Source of the DNA: Burkholderiales bacterium RIFCSPHIGHO2_12_FULL_63_20
GTDB taxonomy: Bacteria; Pseudomonadota; Gammaproteobacteria; Burkholderiales; Burkholderiaceae_C
DNA length: 34,940 bases
Direction: 5' to 3'
NCBI GenBank assembly: GCA_001770775.1
Contig: MESA01000038.1
Span: forward strand, 1 to 34,940
The position numbers and the translations under genes are program-made. Position 1 is the first letter of the stretch. Each line of letters begins with the position of its first letter. The notes beneath the pieces are model-generated. The model did not search any database, had not been told where the DNA came from, and saw only the letters and a list, made by a program, of their open reading frames with translations. Positions 21,218 through 28,304 of this stretch are shown piece after piece.

Positions 21218-22435
21218 TCAGGTCTGAAGTCGGGACAGCACCGCCTCAGTGTCTTCGCCCAACTCGGGGGCGCGGCGCGTGATGGCGCCCGGTGTACGCG
21301 ACAGCTTGGGCACGATGCCCGGCACCTGCACGGTCAGGCCATCGGGGGTCGTGACCGGCAGGATCATCTCGCGCGCCTGGAAGTGCGGATCGGCCGCGAT
21401 GTCGGCAGCCGTGTAGATGCGCCCCACCGGCACGCTGGCCGCGTTGAGCACCGCCAGCACCTGCTCCACCCGGCGGGCCTGAGTCCACAGCCCAATGGCG
21501 GCGTCGATCTCGGCCACGCGCGCCACCCGGCCGGGGTTGCTGGCCAGCTGTGGATCGGTGGCCAGGTCGTCACGCCCGATGGCGATCATCAGCCGCTTGA
21601 AAATCGAATCCCCATTGCCACCGATGACCACCATGCCATCGACGCAGGGGTAGGCGTTGCTCGGCGCGATGCCCGGCAAGGCAGACCCGGCAGGTTGCCG
21701 CACGGCCCCGAAGGCGCTGTACTCAGGCAGCAGGCTTTCCATGCAATTGAACACCGACTCGTACAAGGCCACGTCCACCACCTGCCCCAGCCCCTTGGGC
21801 GCATCACGGTTGACACTGGCGTGACGTGCCTGCAAGGCCAGGAGCACGCCGATGACGCCATGCAGGGCCGCCAGCGTGTCGCCCAGGCTGACGCCAGCGC
21901 GCACCGGCGCACGGCCCGGCTCGCCATTGAGGTAGCGCATGCCACCCATGGCCTCGGCCACCACGGCAAAGCCGGGACGGTCGCGATAAGGCCCGGTCTG
22001 CCCGTAGCCACTGACCCGCAACATGATCAGGCCCGGGTTGCTGCGGCTGAGCACCTCGTAGCCCATGCCCCACTTTTCCAGCGTACCGGGCTTGAAGTTC
22101 TCGATGAGCACGTCGGCCTCGTCGATGAGGCGGCGCACCGTGTCCCGACCTTCATCGGTGCGCAGGTCCAACACCACACTTTGCTTGTTGCGGCTTTGCA
22201 CCTGCCACCACACGCTGGTGCCGTTGTGCAGCATGCGCCATTGGCGCAAGGGGTCGCCTCCCGCCCCTCCCTCGGCGGCCGGAGGTTCGATCTTGATGAC
22301 CTCGGCCCCGAAATCGGCCAGGGTCTTGCCCGCGAAGGGGCCGGCAATCAGCTGGCCCAGCTCAATGACCTTCAGGCCCGCCAGGGCCTGCGGTGGGATG
22401 CCCGAAGGCGTGGCAGAGGAGGCGGTGGTGTTCAT
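21218..22435 (-). CDS. CaiB/BaiF-type (family III) CoA transferase
   Basis: A 405-residue family III CoA transferase or racemase. The N-terminal GLKVIELGQLIAGPFAGKTLADFGAEVIKIEPP is the family's CoA-binding signature. VSGYGQTGPYRDRPGFAVVAEAMGG follows, and then GVSLGDTLAALHGVIGVLLAL, whose Asp is the likely acylated catalytic residue. ERP-like substrate contacts cannot be assigned. Members move CoA between carboxylic acids or epimerise 2-methylacyl-CoA, and sequence alone does not tell which. It is downstream of the CAP-domain gene with a 19-base gap. A small inverted repeat (GAGCC…GGCTC) spans that gap and includes the bases before the ATG. Confidence 0.88.
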   Translation of the reverse strand: MNTTASSATPSGIPPQALAGLKVIELGQLIAGPFAGKTLADFGAEVIKIEPPAAEGGAGGDPLRQWRMLHNGTSVWWQVQSRNKQSVVLDLRTDEGRDTVRRLIDEADVLIENFKPGTLEKWGMGYEVLSRSNPGLIMLRVSGYGQTGPYRDRPGFAVVAEAMGGMRYLNGEPGRAPVRAGVSLGDTLAALHGVIGVLLALQARHASVNRDAPKGLGQVVDVALYESVFNCMESLLPEYSAFGAVRQPAGSALPGIAPSNAYPCVDGMVVIGGNGDSIFKRLMIAIGRDDLATDPQLASNPGRVARVAEIDAAIGLWTQARRVEQVLAVLNAASVPVGRIYTAADIAADPHFQAREMILPVTTPDGLTVQVPGIVPKLSRTPGAITRRAPELGEDTEAVLSRLQT

Positions 22436-22454
22436 GAGCCAGCATGGTAGCGGC

Positions 22455-23051
22455 TCAACGACGACGGCGCACCACCCCGATTGCCGCTAGGCCCAGGCCC
22501 ATGAGCACATAGCTGGAAGGCTCTGGCACCGGGCTCACCGATGCGGCCGTCAGAGCGCCACCAAAATCCACCGTCCAGTAAGTGCCATAGGTCCCACCCG
22601 TGGCCAGGGCCACTCCGGCCACCTTGAACGCATCATTGAGAATGTTGGCGCGATGGCCCGGGCTGTTCATCCAGCCATCCACCACCGCTTCAGGCGTGGT
22701 GTAGCCCGCAGCGATGATCTCGCCCAACGAGGTCGGCACGCTGTAGTAATTGCGAACGCGGTCGGCCCAGTTGGAGCCGTCGCAGCTGGCATGCTGAAAA
22801 CAAGGCGTGGAGGCCATGTCCAGCGAGTGTGCTTCGGCCGCAGCGTCCAGATACAGGTCCAGCACGACCGGCGCCAGACCGGCGACCTCGCGTTGCACAT
22901 TGATCAGTGCCAGCACGTTGTCTTCGGTCACCCCGTTGAGATCGCTGGCCGCGCTCTGCGCCTGTGCCATCCCGACACACGCGGACAAGGCCGCGGCCCA
23001 CACGCTGACACGCACCCACGACCGACGGGCGCGCTGCTCCACATTCACCAT
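22455..23051 (-). CDS. Secreted CAP-domain (SCP/PR-1-like) protein with PEP-CTERM sorting signal
   Basis: A 198-residue secreted protein. The ATG at 23051 has GGGAG 8 bases ahead; the longer frame from 23132 lacks this. A signal peptide ends near AQA at residue 31. The CAP domain (~40–165) keeps the cavity residues His75 (AEAHSLDMA), Glu111 (GEIIAAGY) and His133 (NSPGHRANIL), and Cys84 and Cys90 may pair. The C-terminus is a textbook PEP-CTERM tag: VPEP at 175–178, a 14-residue hydrophobic helix, then four Arg. Exosortase would cut this tag and release or anchor the protein at the surface, commonly in exopolysaccharide-producing strains. No exosortase gene is in the window. Confidence 0.9.
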   Translation of the reverse strand: MVNVEQRARRSWVRVSVWAAALSACVGMAQAQSAASDLNGVTEDNVLALINVQREVAGLAPVVLDLYLDAAAEAHSLDMASTPCFQHASCDGSNWADRVRNYYSVPTSLGEIIAAGYTTPEAVVDGWMNSPGHRANILNDAFKVAGVALATGGTYGTYWTVDFGGALTAASVSPVPEPSSYVLMGLGLAAIGVVRRRR

Positions 23052-23145
23052 TTTCAACTCCCTTTTTGTGTCTTGATCCGTCACCCTGGTGAGCACGAGG
23101 CCCGGGCGCGGCAGGGAGTCTAGCCGCCTCACGGCCAGCCAGGTG

Positions 23146-23577
23146 TCAAGGCGTAACGGCAGGTGCGTCCGGCAGGGTCACGAAGCCGATCTTGCTCAAA
23201 CCGGCCTTGGACGCGTCGGCCAGAGTTTCGGCCACGGCGCCATAGGGAACGGTCTTGTCGGCCCGCAGATGGATTTCGGGCTGGGTCGTCTTCTGGCCTT
23301 CGGTCATGAAACGCGCGGCCGCTTCCTCGCGACTCAGGGCCGCACCGTTCCAGTACCGCACCCCGTTGGCATCGATGGACAGGTTGATCTTCTCGGCCTG
23401 GGCCGACATCACCTGCGCGCTGGCCTTGGGCAGGTCCAACTTCACGGAATGGCTCAGCAACGGCGCGGTCACGATGAAGATCACCAGCAACACCAACATC
23501 ACATCGATGAGCGGCACCATGTTGATCTCGGACACCGGGGCGTTGTTGCTCTTGCTGTCAAAACTGGCGAAGGCCAT
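23146..23577 (-). CDS. exbD: ExbD, TonB-complex proton-channel subunit
   Basis: A 143-residue ExbD/TolR-family protein. It has a short cytoplasmic start, one membrane helix in SEINMVPLIDVMLVLLVIFI with the essential Asp, and a periplasmic domain (LRADKTVPYGAVAETLADAS; KAGLSKIGFV). It sits in the order tonB–exbB–exbD, 24 bases behind exbB, which assigns it to iron/TonB transport and not to Tol-Pal. No hairpin with a T-run follows. A TTGACA overlaps its stop codon, but its spacing to a −10-like box is too long to call a promoter. Confidence 0.94.
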   Translation of the reverse strand: MAFASFDSKSNNAPVSEINMVPLIDVMLVLLVIFIVTAPLLSHSVKLDLPKASAQVMSAQAEKINLSIDANGVRYWNGAALSREEAAARFMTEGQKTTQPEIHLRADKTVPYGAVAETLADASKAGLSKIGFVTLPDAPAVTP

Positions 23578-23601
23578 GGCTCAATCCTCGGAAAGACGAC
23601 A

Positions 23602-24384
23602 TCAGGCGGCGTTGCCTTGCTTGACCACCCGCACCGGCGCGGCCGGCGCCGCGGGCGCATCGTGCTCGACACTGGTCTTGAGCGTCTGCCCGGTCGACAG
23701 GAAGGTGAACAACTCGAACGCGAAGGCATCCAGACGCGCACCCCAAACCCGGTTGCTGCGCGCCAGCCAGTTGTAGCCCATCACGGCCGGGATGGCCACG
23801 GCCAGGCCCACGCCCGTCATGATCAGCGCTTCACCCACCGGGCCGGCGACCTTGTCGAGCGTGCCCGCACCGGTGGCGCCGATGGCCAACAGCGCGTGGT
23901 ACACGCCCCAGACCGTGCCGAACAGGCCCACGAACGGGGCGGTGGCGCCGATGGTGGCCAGCACGCTCAGGCCGCTTTCCATGCGCATGGTTTCCTCATC
24001 GAGCACTTTCTTGATGGTGCGGGTCAGGAAGTCCTGGGCGCTGCCGGCCTCTTCCAGCTTGGCCGCACCGAAACGGGCGTGGTGCGCCTGGGCGTGCATG
24101 GCATGGGCCGTCAGGTGTGCGAAGGGCTCGCTCACCCCATGGGTGGCAATCTCGTTTTGCACCGCCTCCAGCGACGTCGCGTTCCAGAAAAAGCTCAAGA
24201 AGGCCTGGCTGCGACGCTGGCGGCGGAACAAGCCCACACCCTTGGTCACGATCAGCGCCCAGGACACCAGGGACATGATCACCAGGATGACAAACAGACC
24301 CTGCCCCACCAGGTCGGTCTGGGCAATGAAGTGTGTGAAACCCAGTTGAGGGGCCGCAGGCACGGCAGCAGCAAGTTCGGTCAT
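23602..24384 (-). CDS. exbB: ExbB, MotA/TolQ/ExbB proton-channel subunit
   Basis: This gene encodes 260 residues from the ATG at 24384, which lies two bases after the tonB stop; the frame upstream of it only reads through tonB in another phase. The three helices are at ~30–52 (LVGQGLFVILVIMSLVSWAL), ~140–165 (TIGATAPFVGLFGTVWGVYH) and ~180–205 (GEALIMTGVGLAVAIPAVMG), with the family signature in the latter two. With ExbD it powers TonB. The C-terminus ends in an Ala/Pro-rich basic tail. It differs from the tolQ copy at about 0.9 kb in length and loop sequence. Confidence 0.95.
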   Translation of the reverse strand: MTELAAAVPAAPQLGFTHFIAQTDLVGQGLFVILVIMSLVSWALIVTKGVGLFRRQRRSQAFLSFFWNATSLEAVQNEIATHGVSEPFAHLTAHAMHAQAHHARFGAAKLEEAGSAQDFLTRTIKKVLDEETMRMESGLSVLATIGATAPFVGLFGTVWGVYHALLAIGATGAGTLDKVAGPVGEALIMTGVGLAVAIPAVMGYNWLARSNRVWGARLDAFAFELFTFLSTGQTLKTSVEHDAPAAPAAPVRVVKQGNAA

Positions 24385-24386
24385 GT

Positions 24387-25169
24387 TCAGTCTTCCAGAT
24401 TGAATGTCAGGGGGGCCAGCACCCACACCGAGCGGGCTTGCCCGTCTTCCAGGTGCGGCTGAAAGCGCGCTTTCTTCATCGCCTGCACCGCTTGCTGGTC
24501 CAGGCGTGGGTAACCCGAAGACCGGGCCACCTCGATGTCTCGGGGGCGTCCTTGTTCGTCCACCAGCACCTTCAGGCGCACCACGCCTTGCTCACCCAGT
24601 TCGCGCGAGACACGGGGATAGCTCAGCACCGGCTCGACCAAGTAGCGCACGGCCGACGAGGGCAAGACCTTGGGCTGGGTTGAGGCACGCCCGGCTTGGG
24701 CGGCGGGGGCGGCCGTCGTCGGGCCGGTGGGAGCCGCCTGGGTCGCGGGCGCGGCCTGAGCGACTGGCGGCAGCTCGGCCGGCGCCAGCGGTGCGGGTGG
24801 GGCCGGCGGGGCGACCGGCACCTGCATTTCCTGCGCGGCGGCCGGACGGGGCGAAGCCAACACGGGCGGCGTAGGGCGTGGGATGGGCGGGGTCGGGCGC
24901 GGTTGCACCACCGGCACCGGCTTGACCGGGGTGGGCTGTGCCACCGGCGGTTGAACCGCCTGGGTCTGCGGCTCGTCGGCGATCAAGGCCACCGTGATCG
25001 GTGCGGACTCGGCCACCAGCACCGGCTCGGGCGCCAGACGCCAGAGCAAGGCCGCGGCCCCGGCGTGGACCGCCAGGACCACACCCGTCAGGCCAACACG
25101 CTGCACCCACGTCAACTCGACCGGCGGCTGCAAGAGCTGGCGTTGAAGGGAGAACGCAAACGAAGTCAT
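24387..25169 (-). CDS. tonB: TonB energy transducer
   Basis: A 260-residue TonB. A single N-terminal anchor helix (VGLTGVVLAVHAGAAALLWR) is followed by a long Pro/Ala-rich periplasmic spacer (~70–165; repeated PTPPIPRPTPP-type units). The C-terminal TonB domain contains VLSYPRVSRELGEQGVVRLKV, SGYPRLDQQAV and KKARFQPHLEDG. It energises outer-membrane receptors for siderophores, haem and B12. It is the first gene of tonB–exbB–exbD, and a Fur-box-like site lies 27–47 bases upstream of the start, so iron repression is likely. Confidence 0.94.
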   Translation of the reverse strand: MTSFAFSLQRQLLQPPVELTWVQRVGLTGVVLAVHAGAAALLWRLAPEPVLVAESAPITVALIADEPQTQAVQPPVAQPTPVKPVPVVQPRPTPPIPRPTPPVLASPRPAAAQEMQVPVAPPAPPAPLAPAELPPVAQAAPATQAAPTGPTTAAPAAQAGRASTQPKVLPSSAVRYLVEPVLSYPRVSRELGEQGVVRLKVLVDEQGRPRDIEVARSSGYPRLDQQAVQAMKKARFQPHLEDGQARSVWVLAPLTFNLED

Positions 25170-25195
25170 GGAGCTCAGTCTATCACATCAGTTGC

Positions 25196-25216
25196 AATTG
25201 CGAATCACTCTCATTT
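25196..25216 (-). promoter_or_regulatory. Fur-box-like operator upstream of tonB
   Basis: The core on the minus strand is TGAGAGT-G-ATTCGCA (25199–25213), the 7-1-7 inverted form of the Fur box, whose consensus is TGATAAT-n-ATTATCA. Five of seven positions are symmetric between arms, and A/T triplets extend the match on both sides. It lies 27–47 bases before the tonB ATG, where a bound Fur would cover the promoter. It is also about 140 bases upstream of divergent tssA. Confidence 0.6.
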
Positions 25217-25306
25217 GATGAATTCACAACAACTTACCTTTGCCCCCGTTTCGGGTGATCGCCACCGCGTGGGCATCGTGAAATGATCCCGGAACTACCG
25301 CCTGCC

Positions 25307-25334
25307 CACCTGCCTCACTTCGCGCAGGCAGGTG
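25307..25334 (+). other. Perfect 9-base inverted repeat in the tssA leader
   Basis: CACCTGCCT (25307–25315) and AGGCAGGTG (25326–25334) are exact reverse complements around a 10-base loop. The structure ends 19 bases before the tssA ATG, just upstream of its ribosome site (CAGGGA). No T-run follows and no plus-strand gene ends here, so it is not a terminator of an upstream gene. It may be a leader hairpin affecting tssA translation or a dyad operator. Confidence 0.5.
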
Positions 25335-25353
25335 ACGAACACACAGGGATGTC

Positions 25354-26433
25354 ATGGAAATGGAAGTCTTGCTGACGCCGCTGGCCGCACACACGCCTTG
25401 CGGCGACGATCTGTCATTCTCTTCGGAGTTTGACACCATCAACGAAATGCGGCGTGCCGATGATGCCACCCTCAACCAGGGTGAATGGGTCACCAGCCTC
25501 AAGGTGGCCGACTGGCCGGGCGTGGCCCGCACCTGCGAAACCCTGCTGGGCACCCGCACCAAAGACCTGCGCCTCGCCATGTGGCTGACCGAAGCCTGGG
25601 CCCTGACCCAAGGCTACAGCGGCCTGGCGCGCGGCCTGCAGGTCTGCACCGAACTGTGCGAGCGCTACTGGGCGCCCCTGCACCCGATGGCCGACGACGG
25701 CGACCACGAACAGCGCATCGGCAACATCCGCTGGCTGCTGCAACGCGTGGTCAGCCTGGCCACCTCCCTGCCCGTCGCCCAGTCGCGCAAGGGCACGGTC
25801 TACAGCTTGCACGACCTCACCCTGGCGCGCCAATACGCTGCGCAGCTGGAGCGAGAGCCCGATGAGGCGGCGCGCAGCGCCAGCGACAAGCTCACCCCCG
25901 AGCAGTTCCAGCGCGCCTTGCGTGACACCCCTGCTGACACCTTGCAAGGCAACTTGGCTGCCGCTCGCCAATGCGAACAGGCCCTCCTGGCGTGGCAGAC
26001 CGTGGTGGATGCCGAACTGGGCGCCGACGGCCCCAGCTTTGTCGCCGCCAAGGAAGCCCTGTCGCAGGCCGTGCACGACATCGAGCGCCTCGCACGCGAG
26101 GTGGGCGCCCTGCACGACACGGGGGGTGCGACGCCGGCACCCGTGACGGCCACGGCCGACACGGCTACGCTGCCGAGCAGCCCGCAAGGTGCTCCCGTCG
26201 CGACCGGTCCCTTGCAAACCCGTGCACAGGCCTTGCAACAACTGCGCGACGTGGCCAGCTTCTTCCGCCGCACCGAGCCGCACAGCCCCGTGGCCTATCT
26301 GGCCGAGAAGGCCGTCAAATGGGGCGAGATGCCGCTGCACGAATGGCTCAGCCAGGTCATCAAGGACCAGGGGGCCATGTCGCACCTGGAAGAGTTACTG
26401 GGCCTGGACAAGCCAGCGCACGATCACGGCTGA
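25354..26433 (+). CDS. tssA: TssA, T6SS baseplate/sheath-assembly protein (ImpA N-terminal domain)
   Basis: A 359-residue TssA-like protein. The N-terminal ImpA domain (~5–180) begins LLTPLAAHTPCGDDLSFSSEFD and contains WPGVARTCETLLGTRTKDLRLAMWLTEA-type sequence, followed by YWAPLHPMADDGDHEQRIGN, both family hallmarks. A variable linker (~260–295, Thr/Pro/Ala-rich) leads to a short C-terminal domain with RTEPHSPVAYLAEKAVKWGEMPLHEWL, which is conserved in TssA. TssA primes tail sheath and tube polymerisation on the baseplate. It is the only plus-strand T6SS gene here; it diverges from tonB and converges with the other T6SS genes. Confidence 0.9.
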   Translation: MEMEVLLTPLAAHTPCGDDLSFSSEFDTINEMRRADDATLNQGEWVTSLKVADWPGVARTCETLLGTRTKDLRLAMWLTEAWALTQGYSGLARGLQVCTELCERYWAPLHPMADDGDHEQRIGNIRWLLQRVVSLATSLPVAQSRKGTVYSLHDLTLARQYAAQLEREPDEAARSASDKLTPEQFQRALRDTPADTLQGNLAAARQCEQALLAWQTVVDAELGADGPSFVAAKEALSQAVHDIERLAREVGALHDTGGATPAPVTATADTATLPSSPQGAPVATGPLQTRAQALQQLRDVASFFRRTEPHSPVAYLAEKAVKWGEMPLHEWLSQVIKDQGAMSHLEELLGLDKPAHDHG

Positions 26434-26441
26434 CCGGGCGG

Positions 26442-26463
26442 CACGCCGCTCACTCGCGGCGTG
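26442..26463. terminator. GC hairpin between convergent tssA and ompA-like genes
   Basis: CACGCCGC (26442–26449) pairs exactly with GCGGCGTG (26456–26463) around a 6-base loop, 8 bases after the tssA stop. It lies in the 71-base convergent gap and could act in both directions. No T-tract follows on either strand, so this is a moderate call. Confidence 0.5.
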
Positions 26464-26504
26464 GGGTTCCGGCCTGATCCAGGATCGACCCGTTTCGAAC
26501 CGGC

Positions 26505-27320
26505 TCAACCGCCCACGCGGAACTCGATGCGGCGGTTGCGGGCACGCCCGTCCTCGGTGGCGTTGCTGGCCACCGGCTGATCTGGCCCCAGACCCGAGGT
26601 GCTCAGGCTGTCGGCACGCAAGCCTTTGCTGACCAGATACGTCTTGACCGCTTGCGCCCGCGCGAGCGACAGACTCACGTTCGACGCATGGCTGCCCTGC
26701 GCATCGGTGTGCCCGATGACCTCGAAGCGCCGGCCTGGCAGACGCGCCATCGCCGCGGCCATCTCGTCCAAGATCAGCAAGCCCGCCGGCCGCAAGACCG
26801 CACTGCCCGGCTCGAACTCGACGATGCGATTGGCCAGCGCCTGGTCCACCACCGCCTGCTCCTGCACGGCCACACGCAGGCCGTTGCGCACGGTGTAGGT
26901 CGGGTTGAGCGACTGTGCCATCTCGCTGGCCAGTTGCTGCCGCACGGCTTCGTTGCCCACCTCCCCCTTGAGGTCCACCGTCTGTCCCTGCACGCTGAGC
27001 TGGCCATGGCTGACCTGTTTCAACGAGGGCGACAGCAACTTTTGCACATGCTGTGACCACTGCGGCGGCGCCACCACCGAGCCCAACGCCAGTTGGTCCA
27101 CCACCCGCTCGGCGCCGTACAACTCACGCAGTCGCGTGATCACCGCCACCCGCGTGGCCTCGTCCGGCACGGTCCCAGCCACCACCACCTGGCCCGGCCC
27201 TTGAATCTGCGCGCCCCCCGCGGTTTGCGCGGTTTGGGCGCTCACCCCGTTTGAGACGAGCCACAGCCCGGCGAGCACGCCCAGGCGCACCGTGTGCATC
27301 CATTTCACCGCTTGCATCAC
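26505..27320 (-). CDS. T6SS-linked BON/OmpA-domain peptidoglycan-binding protein
   Basis: A 271-residue periplasmic or outer-membrane-associated protein. Signal peptide at 1–28 (ending GVSAQ). Residues ~38–150 look like two BON-type repeats (GQVVVAGTVPDEATRVAVITR; LSVQGQTVDLKGEVGNEA). The C-terminal OmpA/MotB domain (~165–271) has IVEFEPGSAVLRPAG, GHTDAQGS and SLSLARAQAVKTYL, ending ARNRRIEFRVGG, which covers the meso-DAP-binding region. It probably anchors the T6SS membrane complex to the cell wall. The GTG start at 27320 is one base from the tagF stop, and ATG is the next codon. It is the last gene of the minus-strand run. Confidence 0.82.
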   Translation of the reverse strand: MMQAVKWMHTVRLGVLAGLWLVSNGVSAQTAQTAGGAQIQGPGQVVVAGTVPDEATRVAVITRLRELYGAERVVDQLALGSVVAPPQWSQHVQKLLSPSLKQVSHGQLSVQGQTVDLKGEVGNEAVRQQLASEMAQSLNPTYTVRNGLRVAVQEQAVVDQALANRIVEFEPGSAVLRPAGLLILDEMAAAMARLPGRRFEVIGHTDAQGSHASNVSLSLARAQAVKTYLVSKGLRADSLSTSGLGPDQPVASNATEDGRARNRRIEFRVGG

Positions 27321-27321
27321 A

Positions 27322-28299
27322 TCAGACTCCGAGAAACACTTCCTGGTAGGTGGCCAGCGCCTGCGACAGGGACAGGCCCGGGTCTCGCAGGTAATTGGAC
27401 AGCTTGCGCAGACCGTAGTCGGCCTGCACCTCGTCTTCGACCCAGTCTGCCTGGTTGACGCTGACCGCCTCCTGCGCCAGCGTATGGGGGTCGATCAAGG
27501 TGCTCAAGGTGGCGGCAGACGCCCCCTGAAAACCCAGCACCAGCCAGGTCTGGCCTTCGTGGCCGACCAGGTACAGGCCCAACTCCACGTCGTGACGGCG
27601 GAAGAAGCCCAGCACCAGCGACAGCCAGAACGCCGCCACCGGCCCGCGCAAGCTGGCATCGTTCACCAGCGGCAGGCACAAGGCCTTGGTCAGGCGCGCG
27701 GCACCCTGGCTCATCACCGGCTGCAACAGCAGGCCCAGCGCCAGCGTGGCCTGACGCAGCGACACCTTGACGCCACTGGCCGCCAGCATCTGCTCCAGGC
27801 TGGCGACGGTGTGCGTGTCGAGAAACTCCTGCAGGGCATTGCGGGCGGCAGGCTCCTGCACCTCGTGGGGCACGGGTGCCTGCAGACTCGCCTGAGCGTG
27901 GACCAGATCGGTTGCCGCATGGGCCACCCCCGCCACCTGATCCAGCCGGTTCCAGACCCGGGACAGCGCGACGGGCGCCACATCCGGGAACGCGCGCGGC
28001 GCGTCGACATCGAAAGAACAAGCTGTCACGAAAGGAAAGCGGCGTCCAGATGCATCCTGGCTGGCACGCCAGTGACCCGCCAGACCGACACGGCTGGCCG
28101 TGCCCAGGATGGCAAACTGCACGGTGGGTGCGGCGTCATAGCGCAGCTTCCAGCGTGGGTCGGTGGCCAGGCGCTCCATGGTCTGCGACTGCCAGCGATC
28201 GAGGTGCTCGATCAAGGCGCTGTGGTGGGCGCTGCGCACAAAATCGCCGCGCGAGGGCAGCTTGCCAAAGTACACCAGGTCGTGGCTGGCCGAGGGCAT
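27322..28299 (-). CDS. tagF: TagF, T6SS-associated protein
   Basis: A 325-residue protein. Its N-terminal domain begins DLVYFGKLPSRGDFVRS, the signature of the TagF (ImpM) family, and continues with FAILGTASRVGLAGHWRASQDASGRRFPF, also typical. The C-terminal half has helical and beta segments ending LRDPGLSLSQALATYQEVFLGV. TagF is a post-translational repressor or modulator of T6SS firing in some species, acting through the Fha1/threonine-phosphorylation pathway. The ATG at 28299 lies 5 bases after the tssM stop; a GTG at 28308 would overlap that stop (GTGA) and add three residues. In frame, upstream of this lies out-of-phase tssM sequence. Confidence 0.88.
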   Translation of the reverse strand: MPSASHDLVYFGKLPSRGDFVRSAHHSALIEHLDRWQSQTMERLATDPRWKLRYDAAPTVQFAILGTASRVGLAGHWRASQDASGRRFPFVTACSFDVDAPRAFPDVAPVALSRVWNRLDQVAGVAHAATDLVHAQASLQAPVPHEVQEPAARNALQEFLDTHTVASLEQMLAASGVKVSLRQATLALGLLLQPVMSQGAARLTKALCLPLVNDASLRGPVAAFWLSLVLGFFRRHDVELGLYLVGHEGQTWLVLGFQGASAATLSTLIDPHTLAQEAVSVNQADWVEDEVQADYGLRKLSNYLRDPGLSLSQALATYQEVFLGV

Positions 28300-28304
28300 G
28301 GTGC

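Noticed and set aside
23125-23149. TTGACA with TAGACT on the minus strand between exbD and the CAP gene, possible promoter
   Set aside because: The spacer is 21 bases, longer than sigma-70 promoters normally tolerate, and no better −10 exists at 16–18 bases.
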